From Oscillospiraceae bacterium (GTDB lineage: Bacteria; Bacillota; Clostridia; Oscillospirales; Ruminococcaceae): a stretch of 7,293 nucleotides of DNA. The number at the start of each line of letters is the position of its first letter. The stretch's first letter is position 1. The notes beneath the pieces were generated by a model. The model saw nothing but the letters and a program-made list of their open reading frames with translations. It ran no database searches and had not been told where the DNA came from. Below are positions 1-5,104 of this stretch, piece after piece. The stretch lies in assembly GCA_019413245.1 (NCBI GenBank), contig DXNX01000126.1, forward strand, positions 1 to 7,293, read 5' to 3'. The position numbers and the translations under genes were made by a program.

Positions 1-19
1 AGATGTGTATAAGAGACAG
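1..19. other. Nextera/Tn5 mosaic-end adapter remnant
   Basis: The first 19 bases are AGATGTGTATAAGAGACAG, an exact match to the Tn5 mosaic end carried by Nextera tagmentation adapters. Its position at base 1, with no transposase gene or partner end in the window, indicates untrimmed library adapter at a contig end and not a genomic transposon end. Genuine sequence begins at about base 20. Confidence 0.95.
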
Positions 20-37
20 GAAAGAGAAGAAGTAAAA

Positions 38-180
38 GGCTCCCCTGTGTAAGGGGAGCTGGCAGCCGTAGGCTGACTGAGGGGTTGGGGACTTGCCGTT
101 GTTGCCCGTACACGGGAAATGCGGCAAGCTCCGCAACCCCTCCGGGGCTGCGCCCCACCTCCCCTTACACAGGGGAGGCT
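38..180. repeat. Family A inverted-end repeat, copy A1
   Basis: This 143-nt element has imperfect inverted ends of about 45-50 nt. The left end has a hairpin (39-45 with 53-59), then a small CAGCC/GGCTG hairpin (63-67 with 71-75) and GAGGGGTTG. The right end is the reverse complement of the same plan: CAACCCCTC, hairpin GGGGC-TGC-GCCCC (144-156), then CCTCCCC-TTACACA-GGGGAGG (158-178). The centre contains a long hairpin, CTTGCCG (92-98) with CGGCAAG (122-128), enclosing CCCG/CGGG (105-116). No open reading frame is convincing. The layout resembles a miniature inverted-repeat element, but no target duplication was identified. A second copy lies at 4947-5091. Confidence 0.8.
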
Positions 181-230
181 TGAGGGAAAAGGCCGGCTGT
201 GCCCCACCTCCCCTTACACAGGGGAGGCAT
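179..230 (+). repeat. 52-nt direct repeat, copy 1 (extra terminal module)
   Basis: This stretch follows the right end of A1 directly and aligns without gaps to 544-595. It begins CTTGAGGGAAAAGGC, continues with a GGCTG segment, and ends with the CCTCCCC-TTACACA-GGGGAGG hairpin (207-213 with 221-227) plus CAT. It looks like a spare copy of the repeat's terminal module. The 67 nt after it, up to the start of B1, show nothing recognisable. Confidence 0.75.
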
Positions 231-297
231 CAGAGAAAGTCGTTGCTAAACCTGCCACCTTCTCCCACCTTTTATAGAAAACTTACCGGCTACGCCA

Positions 298-545
298 TTT
301 TAAATCCATTCCTTGCTCACCGGCCCCAGCCGGTGAGAAGGCCGTCCCGGAGGGGTGGCCGCACACGGGTCCAGGGTGTTTACACCCTGGTCGGCGTCCA
401 CCGCCTCGAAACGGTGGCGGTTTTTCGGTTCCTTTTTGGTGCCAAAAAGGAACAAGGCAACGGCAGGCCGCCGTCACCCTGGCAGCAACGCAGTCAACCA
501 ACCCCTCCGCCGCTGCGCGGCACCTCCCCTTACACAGGGGAGGCT
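298..545 (+). repeat. Family B structured repeat, copy B1
   Basis: This is the first of three copies of a roughly 247-nt intergenic repeat. Hairpins in order are: I, CTCACCGGC/GCCGGTGAG (316-324 with 329-337); Ib, a 9-bp stem with two G-U pairs (340-348 with 352-360); II, CCAGGGTG/CACCCTGG (371-378 with 383-390); III, CCACCG/CGGTGG (398-403 with 412-417), followed by TTTTT; IV, an 11-bp stem (428-438 with 443-453); a weaker CGGC/GCCG stem (461-473); and the terminal module, GCCGC-TGC-GCGGC (509-521) then CCTCCCC/GGGGAGG (523-543). Stems II and IV differ from the other copies by compensating changes. It lies downstream of the degV-family gene and its terminator. Function is unknown. Confidence 0.85.
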
Positions 546-595
546 TGAGGGAAAAGGCTGGCTGCGCGGTACCTCCCCTTGCACAGGGGAGGCAT
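544..595 (+). repeat. 52-nt direct repeat, copy 2 (extra terminal module)
   Basis: This follows the right end of B1 just as 179-230 follows A1, and aligns to that stretch without gaps. It carries the terminal hairpin as CCTCCCC-TTGCACA-GGGGAGG (572-578 with 586-592). The same spacer sequence joins each pair of hairpins, so a terminal module was probably duplicated or converted between the two sites. Confidence 0.75.
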
Positions 596-610
596 AAACC
601 GAACAGCACC

Positions 611-663
611 CAATAAAACAAAACGCCCCGGACAGGGAGAAACACGCTCCCCCCGTCCGGGGC
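611..663 (-). terminator. Rho-independent terminator of the degV-family gene
   Basis: Read on the minus strand, GCCCCGGAC (655-663) pairs perfectly with GTCCGGGGC (625-633). An inner GGGAG/CTCCC stem lies inside it, and a T-rich tail (GTTTTGTTTTATT) covers 612-624. It begins about 20 nt after the degV-family stop codons, a good position for ending that transcript. Confidence 0.85.
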
Positions 664-683
664 ATTGTTGTTATATCAGGTCA

Positions 684-1553
684 TCACCGTTTGCTGCCCA
701 CCCAGAACAGCGCCACGGTGCCGGGGCCGCTGTGGGCGCCGATGACCGGGCCGATGTCCCCGATGTGCAGGTCCTTCACGCCCAGAGCGCGCAGCTTGTC
801 GGCCACATAGTCACAGTCGGCGCGGCAGTCGCCGTGGCTCAGGAACACCGTGCCGCCGGTCACATCCAGGGCGGTGGCCTGGAAATGCTTCACCAGGGCA
901 TCCAGGCTGGCGCGGCGGCCGCGGACCTTCTCCATGGGGATCAGATGGCCCTCATCGTCCACATGCAGCACCGGCTTGATGCCCAGCAGGGTACCTGCCA
1001 CGGCGGCGGCGCCGCTGCACCGGCCGCCCCGCTTGAGGAACATCAGGTCGTCCACCGTGAACCAGGCGCAGACGGTGGGGGCCAGCTTGCGGGCATAGTC
1101 GGCGGCTTCCTCCAGGGTGGCGCCGCCCTTGGCGTAGTTGGCCACCAGGTAGGTGAACAGGCCCTCGCCCATGCTGGCCTGCAGGGAATCCACGCAGAGG
1201 ATGCGGCGGTCCGGGAACTTTTCCATCAGCTCCCGGGCGGCCAGGTTGGACGCCTGGTAGGTGCCGGACAGGCCGCTGGAAAAGGACAGATACAGAATGT
1301 CGGTGCCCTGCTCCAGCACCGGGGTGAAAGCGTCTTCAAAGTCGGCCAGGCTGACCTGGCTGGTGGTGGACATGCTGCCGGTGCGCAGCTTGGCGTAAAA
1401 CTCGGACAGGGGCATTTCCCGTCCGTCGGGATAGTTGCGGTAGGTGTTGCCGTCCAGGGTGAAGGACATGGGCAGTACCTGCAGCCCGGTCTGCTCGATC
1501 AGCGCCGGGGTCAGATCGCCGGTGGACTCGGTAAAAATCAGATAATTGGCCAT
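684..1553 (-). CDS. DegV family fatty-acid-binding protein
   Basis: This encodes a 289-residue protein, typical of the DegV family. Family members bind a fatty acid between two alpha/beta domains, and in Firmicutes some act as the acyl carrier subunit (FakB) of fatty-acid kinase. Visible motifs are ESTGDL near the N-terminus (residues 9-14), TSQVS (64-68), the ligand-loop signature FSSGLSGTYQ (91-100), VDS (121-123), LKRGGR (173-178) and a C-terminal GAHSGPG (272-278). The ATG at 1551-1553 is chosen because TAAGGAG lies 9 nt upstream (1563-1569). A frame extension to 1706 has no supporting ribosome site and would run through the promoter. Two stop codons occur in tandem (681-686). The gene has its own promoter and terminator and so is probably monocistronic. 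FakB function is plausible, but the ligand and a kinase partner are not shown here. Confidence 0.93.
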   Translation of the reverse strand: MANYLIFTESTGDLTPALIEQTGLQVLPMSFTLDGNTYRNYPDGREMPLSEFYAKLRTGSMSTTSQVSLADFEDAFTPVLEQGTDILYLSFSSGLSGTYQASNLAARELMEKFPDRRILCVDSLQASMGEGLFTYLVANYAKGGATLEEAADYARKLAPTVCAWFTVDDLMFLKRGGRCSGAAAVAGTLLGIKPVLHVDDEGHLIPMEKVRGRRASLDALVKHFQATALDVTGGTVFLSHGDCRADCDYVADKLRALGVKDLHIGDIGPVIGAHSGPGTVALFWVGSKR

Positions 1554-1583
1554 CGCGGAACGCTCCTTATTATTGTGATCCGG

Positions 1584-1609
1584 CCCGACCGGACCGGCAG
1601 TCCGGCGGG
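1584..1609 (-). promoter_or_regulatory. Leader hairpin upstream of the degV-family gene
   Basis: The 5' leader can fold into a 10-bp stem with one bulged base: CCGGAC/GTCCGG (1589-1594 with 1600-1605) extended by CCCG/CGGG (1584-1587 with 1606-1609), with a 5-nt loop. It ends 14 nt before the TAAGGAG ribosome site. No U-tract follows, so it is not an intrinsic terminator. A role in mRNA stability or translation is possible but untested. Confidence 0.5.
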
Positions 1610-1629
1610 ACGGTGTATTTCCTGTGTTT

Positions 1630-1659
1630 ACTATACCACAGATTTTGCCGCTTTGAAAA
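1630..1659 (-). promoter_or_regulatory. Sigma-A-type promoter of the degV-family gene
   Basis: On the minus strand, a -10 of TATAGT (1630-1635) carries the extended TGG motif just upstream. It is preceded, after an 18-nt spacer, by TTTTCA (1654-1659), a 4/6 match to TTGACA. The predicted start lies about 70 nt before the ATG. The A/T-rich patch stands out in otherwise GC-rich sequence. Confidence 0.65.
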
Positions 1660-1704
1660 GGCCCGGGCAACGTTTTTTCGCACTCCGGCGGCGGGTCTGC
1701 TGAC

Positions 1705-1726
1705 AAAAAAGCGCCCCCGCAGGCGC
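1705..1726 (-). terminator. Rho-independent terminator of the EamA-DUF5662-YbaK operon
   Basis: On the minus strand, GCGCC (1722-1726) pairs with GGCGC (1711-1715) around a 6-nt loop and is followed by TTTTTT (1705-1710). It begins about 25 nt after the YbaK-like stop codon and separates the three-gene unit from the degV promoter. Confidence 0.8.
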
Positions 1727-1751
1727 ACAGGGCACCCGCCGGGGCTGGTTT

Positions 1752-2237
1752 TCAGGTTTCGTCCGGGCGCCATCCCTTGCCGATGTCCACCCACCCGGCA
1801 AACTCCTGGGCCGCCTGTTCCAGTTCGGGAATGGTCAGCCGCACCGCACTGTGGTCGGTGCCGGCCGCCGGGTAGACGGTGTCGAACCGGCGCAGGCTCT
1901 CGTCCAGGTAGACGGGCACCCCGGCCACATGGTCAAAGGGGCACACCCCGCCCATGGGATGGCCCACCAGCTCCACCAGCCGGTCGGGGGCGATCATGAC
2001 CGCCTTGGTGCCGAACCGGGCCTTGTACAGGCTGTTGTTGATGCGGGCGTCCCCGGCCATGACCACCAGAATGGCCCCCGTCTTGGTCAGGAAAGCCATG
2101 GTCTTGGCGATGCGGGCTTCCTCACAGCCCAGGTCGGCGGCGGCCTGGGCCACCGTGCCGCTGCATTCCGACAGGTTCATGGCCCGGTCAGCCAGACCGA
2201 ATTGTTCCAGATAGTGCTGTACCTTCTCAAAAGACAT
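1752..2237 (-). CDS. YbaK/EbsC family protein (putative aminoacyl-tRNA deacylase)
   Basis: This 161-residue single-domain protein is the usual size for the YbaK/ProX-like editing family, whose characterised members hydrolyse mischarged tRNA such as Cys-tRNA(Pro). Family features are AKTMAFL (44-50), with Lys45 probably matching the conserved catalytic lysine; LVVMAGDARIN (57-67); GHPMGGVCPFD (92-102); and a C-terminal YPAAGTDHSAVRLT segment (122-135). It lacks any synthetase domain, so it would act in trans. The ATG has purine-rich AGGAGGGGAG upstream (2247-2256). The gene follows the DUF5662 stop by 24 nt and is the last gene of the probable operon. The exact tRNA substrate cannot be read from sequence. 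Confidence 0.9.
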   Translation of the reverse strand: MSFEKVQHYLEQFGLADRAMNLSECSGTVAQAAADLGCEEARIAKTMAFLTKTGAILVVMAGDARINNSLYKARFGTKAVMIAPDRLVELVGHPMGGVCPFDHVAGVPVYLDESLRRFDTVYPAAGTDHSAVRLTIPELEQAAQEFAGWVDIGKGWRPDET

Positions 2238-2261
2238 GGCGGTTCTCTCCCCTCCTGTATT

Positions 2262-2801
2262 TCACCGGGCCTTGCCCAGCAGTTTGGTCCGCACATAGGC
2301 AAAGCAGGCGTCCTCGCCCTGGTCTTTCAGGATGGTCAGGGCGGTCTCCAGCTGGGTTCGGCTGTCCGGGTGCATGACGTAGTGGTCCTTGCTGCGGGCG
2401 TAGTATTCCCAGGCGGAGGCATTGGTGTATTTGTCCCCCATATAGTTGCGGCTGGCGGCGATGCGGTCGCAGATCATCTCGGCCACATACCGCTCGGGCA
2501 TGCGCATGCCCGCCAGGGCGTAGGGGCCCTTGGGGGAATAGTCGATCCAGTATTCCAGGTGGTGCTTGTTCCGGCCCTTGTGGTGGAGCCAGGCAGCGCT
2601 GTATCCTTCGGCCTTGCGCTGGGCGTTGTTGGGGCTGCAGCTGCCCTGCCAGTACTTGGCCCCGGCCAGGAATTCCACCGGGGACAGCTTGCTCAGGTCA
2701 TGGAGCAGGCCCTGCCGGTACAGCCCGCACTTGAAGCAGTAGTGCATGACCAGCATCTTGTGGTGGTGGATGGTTTTATAATGCTTGATGGGGTGCCACA
2801 C
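2262..2801 (-). CDS. DUF5662 family protein, GTG start
   Basis: This encodes a 179-residue protein matching my memory of the DUF5662 family, which has no established function. Histidine-rich motifs dominate: HHHK near the N-terminus (12-15), LLHDLSK (32-38), WLHHKGRNKHHLEYW (71-85) and the DRIAASRNYMGDKY region (112-125). The HD pair and His clusters suggest a helical, HD-like metal site, but that is inference. I chose the GTG at 2799-2801 because AAGGAGG sits exactly 9 nt upstream. An ATG at 2912 in the same frame would add 37 charged, low-complexity residues and overlap the transporter gene by 56 nt. The stop is 24 nt before the YbaK-like gene and the start 55 nt after the transporter gene, consistent with co-transcription. 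Confidence 0.85.
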   Translation of the reverse strand: MWHPIKHYKTIHHHKMLVMHYCFKCGLYRQGLLHDLSKLSPVEFLAGAKYWQGSCSPNNAQRKAEGYSAAWLHHKGRNKHHLEYWIDYSPKGPYALAGMRMPERYVAEMICDRIAASRNYMGDKYTNASAWEYYARSKDHYVMHPDSRTQLETALTILKDQGEDACFAYVRTKLLGKAR

Positions 2802-2810
2802 AGGCCGCCG

Positions 2811-2817
2811 CCTCCTT
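2811..2817 (-). promoter_or_regulatory. Ribosome binding site that fixes the DUF5662 GTG start
   Basis: AAGGAGG on the minus strand, 9 nt before the GTG at 2799-2801, is a near-perfect Shine-Dalgarno sequence at a normal distance. Under the longer ATG start it would lie inside the coding region with no purpose. Confidence 0.8.
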
Positions 2818-2856
2818 TTTTCCGCCGGGGGGAGTTCTTGTACGGATTCCTTTCGG

Positions 2857-3792
2857 TCAGGGATCGGCCGTGGTCTTTGCCTTTTTGCGGCCGGGGAGCT
2901 GCGCTCCCACAATGGCCGCGAACATCAGGCAGCAGCCGGCGGTCTCGGCGGGGGTGAGGGTCTGGTGCAGCACCAGCCATCCGGCCAGGGCGCTGAACAC
3001 GCTTTCCAGGCACATGGCCAGACTGGCGATGGTGGGGTCCAGGTCCTTTTGGCCCAGGATCTGCAGGGTGTAGCCCACGCCGCTGGACAGAATACCGCAG
3101 TACAGGATGGATACCGCTGCCCCGGCCAGCTGGGCGGGGTCGGGGGATTCAAAGATAAACATGAAGATGGTGGACAGCACCGAAGTCATGAGGAATTCCG
3201 CAAAGCTCAGCTGGACGCCGTCCAGCAGGGGGCCGAAGTGGTCCACCAGCAGGATCTGGAAGCTGAACAGCAAAGCGCAGAGCAGCAGCTGCCATTCGCC
3301 GCCGGTGAGGCTCAGGGTATCCCGGCCGGCCATGCACAGCAGGTACAGGCCCGCCACGCTGACCGCCACACAGACCCACAGTTTGGCGCCGGGGCGGCGG
3401 CCCGCAAACAGGCCCAGCACCGGCACGATGACCACATACAGGGCAGTGAGGAACCCGGCCTTGGCGGTGCTGGTGGTGCCAATGCCCATCTGCTGGGCGG
3501 CAGAGGCCGCGAACAGGGCGGTACCGCACAGCACCCCGCCCAGGACCAGGGTTTTGGGTTTGATCCAGAACGGCAGGCGAACGCCTTTGCGGCGCCGGGC
3601 ACCGTGGCGGAAAAGCATCAGCCCCAGCAGGAAGGCGCAGGCCAGCCAGCTGCGGGCGGCCAGAAAGGTATACGCGCCCACATAGCCGCTGCCCACGCTC
3701 TGGGCAACAAAGGCGACGCCCCAGATCAGGGCGCCCAGCACCAGCAGCAGCGTGTTGCGCAGCTGGGTGCGGTCAAGGGTGGGATGGTGCAT
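2857..3792 (-). CDS. EamA/DMT superfamily transporter
   Basis: This 311-residue integral membrane protein has about ten hydrophobic segments (roughly residues 12-33, 38-61, 81-100, 106-128, 137-155, 166-184, 194-213, 222-247, 253-275 and 281-298). They are arranged as two five-helix EamA repeats, as in drug/metabolite exporters. Typical signs are ALIWGVAFVAQ in helix 1 (21-31), the TSTAKAGFLTALYVVIVPVLGLF helix (107-129, the usual end-of-repeat segment with PVLG) and a basic C-terminal tail GRKKAK (301-306). The ATG has AGGAGG 10 nt upstream (3803-3808). It is the first gene of a probable operon with DUF5662 and the YbaK-like gene. I found no convincing promoter between it and repeat B2, so transcription may start within or beyond the repeat. 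The substrate cannot be predicted; members export amino acids, nucleosides or other metabolites. Confidence 0.92.
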   Translation of the reverse strand: MHHPTLDRTQLRNTLLLVLGALIWGVAFVAQSVGSGYVGAYTFLAARSWLACAFLLGLMLFRHGARRRKGVRLPFWIKPKTLVLGGVLCGTALFAASAAQQMGIGTTSTAKAGFLTALYVVIVPVLGLFAGRRPGAKLWVCVAVSVAGLYLLCMAGRDTLSLTGGEWQLLLCALLFSFQILLVDHFGPLLDGVQLSFAEFLMTSVLSTIFMFIFESPDPAQLAGAAVSILYCGILSSGVGYTLQILGQKDLDPTIASLAMCLESVFSALAGWLVLHQTLTPAETAGCCLMFAAIVGAQLPGRKKAKTTADP

Positions 3793-3882
3793 GGAAAGGA
3801 TTCCTCCTCTTTGTTTTTTGGGGAAGCCGGGCGTGTGGGGGCCTCCCCCCTACTCCCGCAAGCAGCCGTTTCCGGGCAATGG

Positions 3883-4129
3883 TTTTAAATCCATTCCTTG
3901 CTCACCGGCCCCAGCCGGTGAGAAGGCCGTCCCGGAGGGGTGGCCGCACACGGGTCCAGGGTTGAAAACCTTGGTCGGCGTCCACCGCCTCGAAACGGTG
4001 GCACTTTTTCGCTTCCTTTTTGGTGTCAAAAAGGAAGGACTAACCGGCAGGCAGCCGCTGCCCCGGAAGCCGGGCAGCAAACCAACCCCTCCGCCGCTGC
4101 GCGGCACCTCCCCTTACACAGGGGAGGCT
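3883..4129 (+). repeat. Family B structured repeat, copy B2
   Basis: This is the second copy of the repeat. Hairpin I (3901-3909 with 3914-3922), Ib (3925-3933 with 3937-3945), III (3982-3987 with 3996-4001) and the terminal module (4093-4105, then 4107-4113 with 4121-4127) match B1. Hairpin II reads CCAGGGTT-GAA-AACCTTGG (3956-3974), so both arms changed together apart from one G-U pair. Hairpin IV is an 11-bp stem (4012-4022 with 4027-4037) whose outer pair is C-G where B1 has G-C. Unlike B1 and B3, no family A element precedes it. It sits just upstream of the transporter operon and about 25 nt from the lipoprotein gene's terminator. Confidence 0.85.
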
Positions 4130-4144
4130 ATTTCCCCGGGCGGC

Positions 4145-4172
4145 AAAAAAAGGAGCCGGCCCGGGGGCCGGC
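4145..4172 (-). terminator. Rho-independent terminator of the lipoprotein gene
   Basis: On the minus strand, GCCGGCC (4166-4172) pairs with GGCCGGC (4155-4161) around a 4-nt loop, and TTTTTTT follows within a few bases (4145-4151). It lies about 13 nt after the lipoprotein stop codon. Confidence 0.85.
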
Positions 4173-4185
4173 CACTTTGCCGTGT

Positions 4186-4794
4186 TCAGGATTCGTCGTT
4201 ATCGACGGTGGTCATTTCCTCGCTGCCCACACCGGTGACGGTCATGCCGCCGGTAATATAGTAGCTGCCGGAGTCATAGCTGATATACACCTTGTACATC
4301 TTGCCGGGGGTCAGGCCGGAGATGGTGGCGGTGGAGCATTCGCCGCCGGTGGCAAAATACACGGTGGTATCCTGCACATAGCTGGTCTGGGTGCGGTCGT
4401 CGGACAGCTCCCAGATAGCGGCCTTGAACTCGTTGATGGTGGCGGAGTCGGTGGTGGCGTAGCCGGTGATGGTCACGCTGTCGCCGCCGGCCACAAAGTA
4501 GTCGGTGCTGCGGTTGGCAATGCCGTTGAAGGCGATGTACAGCGTGTCACCGTGGACTTCGTTCACAAAGCGGCTGGTGGTATCCATGCCTTCGGGGAAG
4601 GTCACACTGCCGCCCGTTTCGGCCACCTTTTCGGGGGCTTCGTCCTCATCGCCGGCATCCGCATCCCGGAACCCCAGCAGGGTGGCGGTGCTCAGGATGG
4701 CGTTGGACAGCATTTCTTTGGGGCTGCAGGCGGTCAGGGTCAGTGCCATGACACCGACCAGCGCCAGCGCGCCCAGACGTTTTTTCAGGCTCAT
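4186..4794 (-). CDS. Putative secreted lipoprotein of unknown function
   Basis: This encodes a 202-residue protein. A lysine/arginine start (KKR, 4-6), a hydrophobic stretch (7-19) and a lipobox LTAC (20-23) predict cleavage before Cys23 and lipid anchoring on the outer face of the membrane. A short acidic, low-complexity linker follows (about 44-57). The rest is rich in Thr, Ser, Gly and Tyr with alternating hydrophobic residues, suggesting beta-strands. The ISGLTPGKMYKVYI segment (158-171) resembles the F-G end of a fibronectin type III-like fold. I do not recognise a named family. The ATG has GGAGG 9 nt upstream (4804-4808). It has its own promoter and terminator, so it is a one-gene unit flanked by repeats on both sides. 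Confidence 0.8.
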   Translation of the reverse strand: MSLKKRLGALALVGVMALTLTACSPKEMLSNAILSTATLLGFRDADAGDEDEAPEKVAETGGSVTFPEGMDTTSRFVNEVHGDTLYIAFNGIANRSTDYFVAGGDSVTITGYATTDSATINEFKAAIWELSDDRTQTSYVQDTTVYFATGGECSTATISGLTPGKMYKVYISYDSGSYYITGGMTVTGVGSEEMTTVDNDES

Positions 4795-4873
4795 ATCTCA
4801 TACCCTCCAGGGGAATTTCAATTGGCGGCGGCAGACGGCGCACCGCCCCCGCGTTTTTTGAAAATCTCAGTTT

Positions 4874-4902
4874 ATTATACCCGATTTTCCCCGCCGGTAC
4901 AA
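4874..4902 (-). promoter_or_regulatory. Sigma-A-type promoter of the lipoprotein gene
   Basis: The minus strand carries a perfect -10 TATAAT (4874-4879), separated by 17 nt from TTGTAC (4897-4902), a weak -35 sharing the TTG. The predicted transcript has a leader of about 70 nt before the ATG at 4794. Confidence 0.75.
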
Positions 4903-4946
4903 GGGGCCGGGGAAAATTCACATGTAAACAGTGGGGAGCAGAGAAC

Positions 4947-5091
4947 GGCTCCCCTGTGCAAGGGGAGCTGGCGGCCGTCTAGGCCGACTGAGAGGTTGTG
5001 GACATACCGGCATTGCCCGTAAACGGGAAATGCGGCAAATTCGCCAACCCCTCCGGGGCTGTGCCCCACCTCCCCTTACACAGGGGAGGCT
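4947..5091. repeat. Family A inverted-end repeat, copy A2
   Basis: This 145-nt copy of the element at 38-180 has the same plan: left hairpin (4948-4954 with 4962-4968), second hairpin CGGCC/GGCCG (4972-4976 with 4982-4986), a central CCCG/CGGG hairpin, then GGGGC-TGT-GCCCC (5055-5067) and CCTCCCC-TTACACA-GGGGAGG (5069-5089). The second hairpin shows a paired A-T to G-C change against A1. Only 13 nt separate its end from repeat B3, so 4947-5351 can also be read as one composite element of about 405 nt with inverted terminal modules. Confidence 0.8.
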
Positions 5092-5104
5092 TTTGGGAAG
5101 CGGC

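Noticed and set aside
1..19. A genuine Tn5/IS50 transposon end
   Set aside because: The 19-nt hyperactive mosaic end at base 1, with no IS50 sequence next to it, is the signature of library adapter.
39..592. A CRISPR array
   Set aside because: The repeated hairpins are irregularly spaced, occur in both orientations and lie within larger repeated units. There are no uniform spacers and no cas genes.
93..645. Possible small proteins encoded in the A1/B1 repeat cluster on either strand
   Set aside because: The frames are not kept between repeat copies, they have no ribosome sites, and the sequence is explained by hairpins.
579..1703. A 374-codon open frame on the plus strand opposite the degV-family gene
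   Set aside because: It mirrors the DegV coding sequence, and its translation is low-complexity Ala/Gly/His/Gln. The minus-strand product has all the family motifs.
1554..1706. An N-terminal extension of the degV-family protein by 51 residues
   Set aside because: The extension crosses the promoter and the leader hairpin, lacks a ribosome site, and the ATG at 1553 has a well-placed TAAGGAG.
1851..3888. Long plus-strand open frames (1851-2957 and 2785-3888)
   Set aside because: They are antisense shadows of the YbaK-like, DUF5662 and transporter genes and match no family.
4024..4029. A consensus TTGACA -35 box on the minus strand inside repeat B2, as promoter of the transporter operon
   Set aside because: No -10-like hexamer occurs 16-18 nt downstream, and the bases belong to the loop and stem of hairpin IV, whose sequence changes in the other copies.
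3940..5022. A 360-codon plus-strand open frame across repeat B2 and the lipoprotein gene
   Set aside because: It starts inside a non-coding repeat and then runs antisense to the lipoprotein gene, whose signal peptide, lipobox, promoter, ribosome site and terminator all agree on the minus strand.
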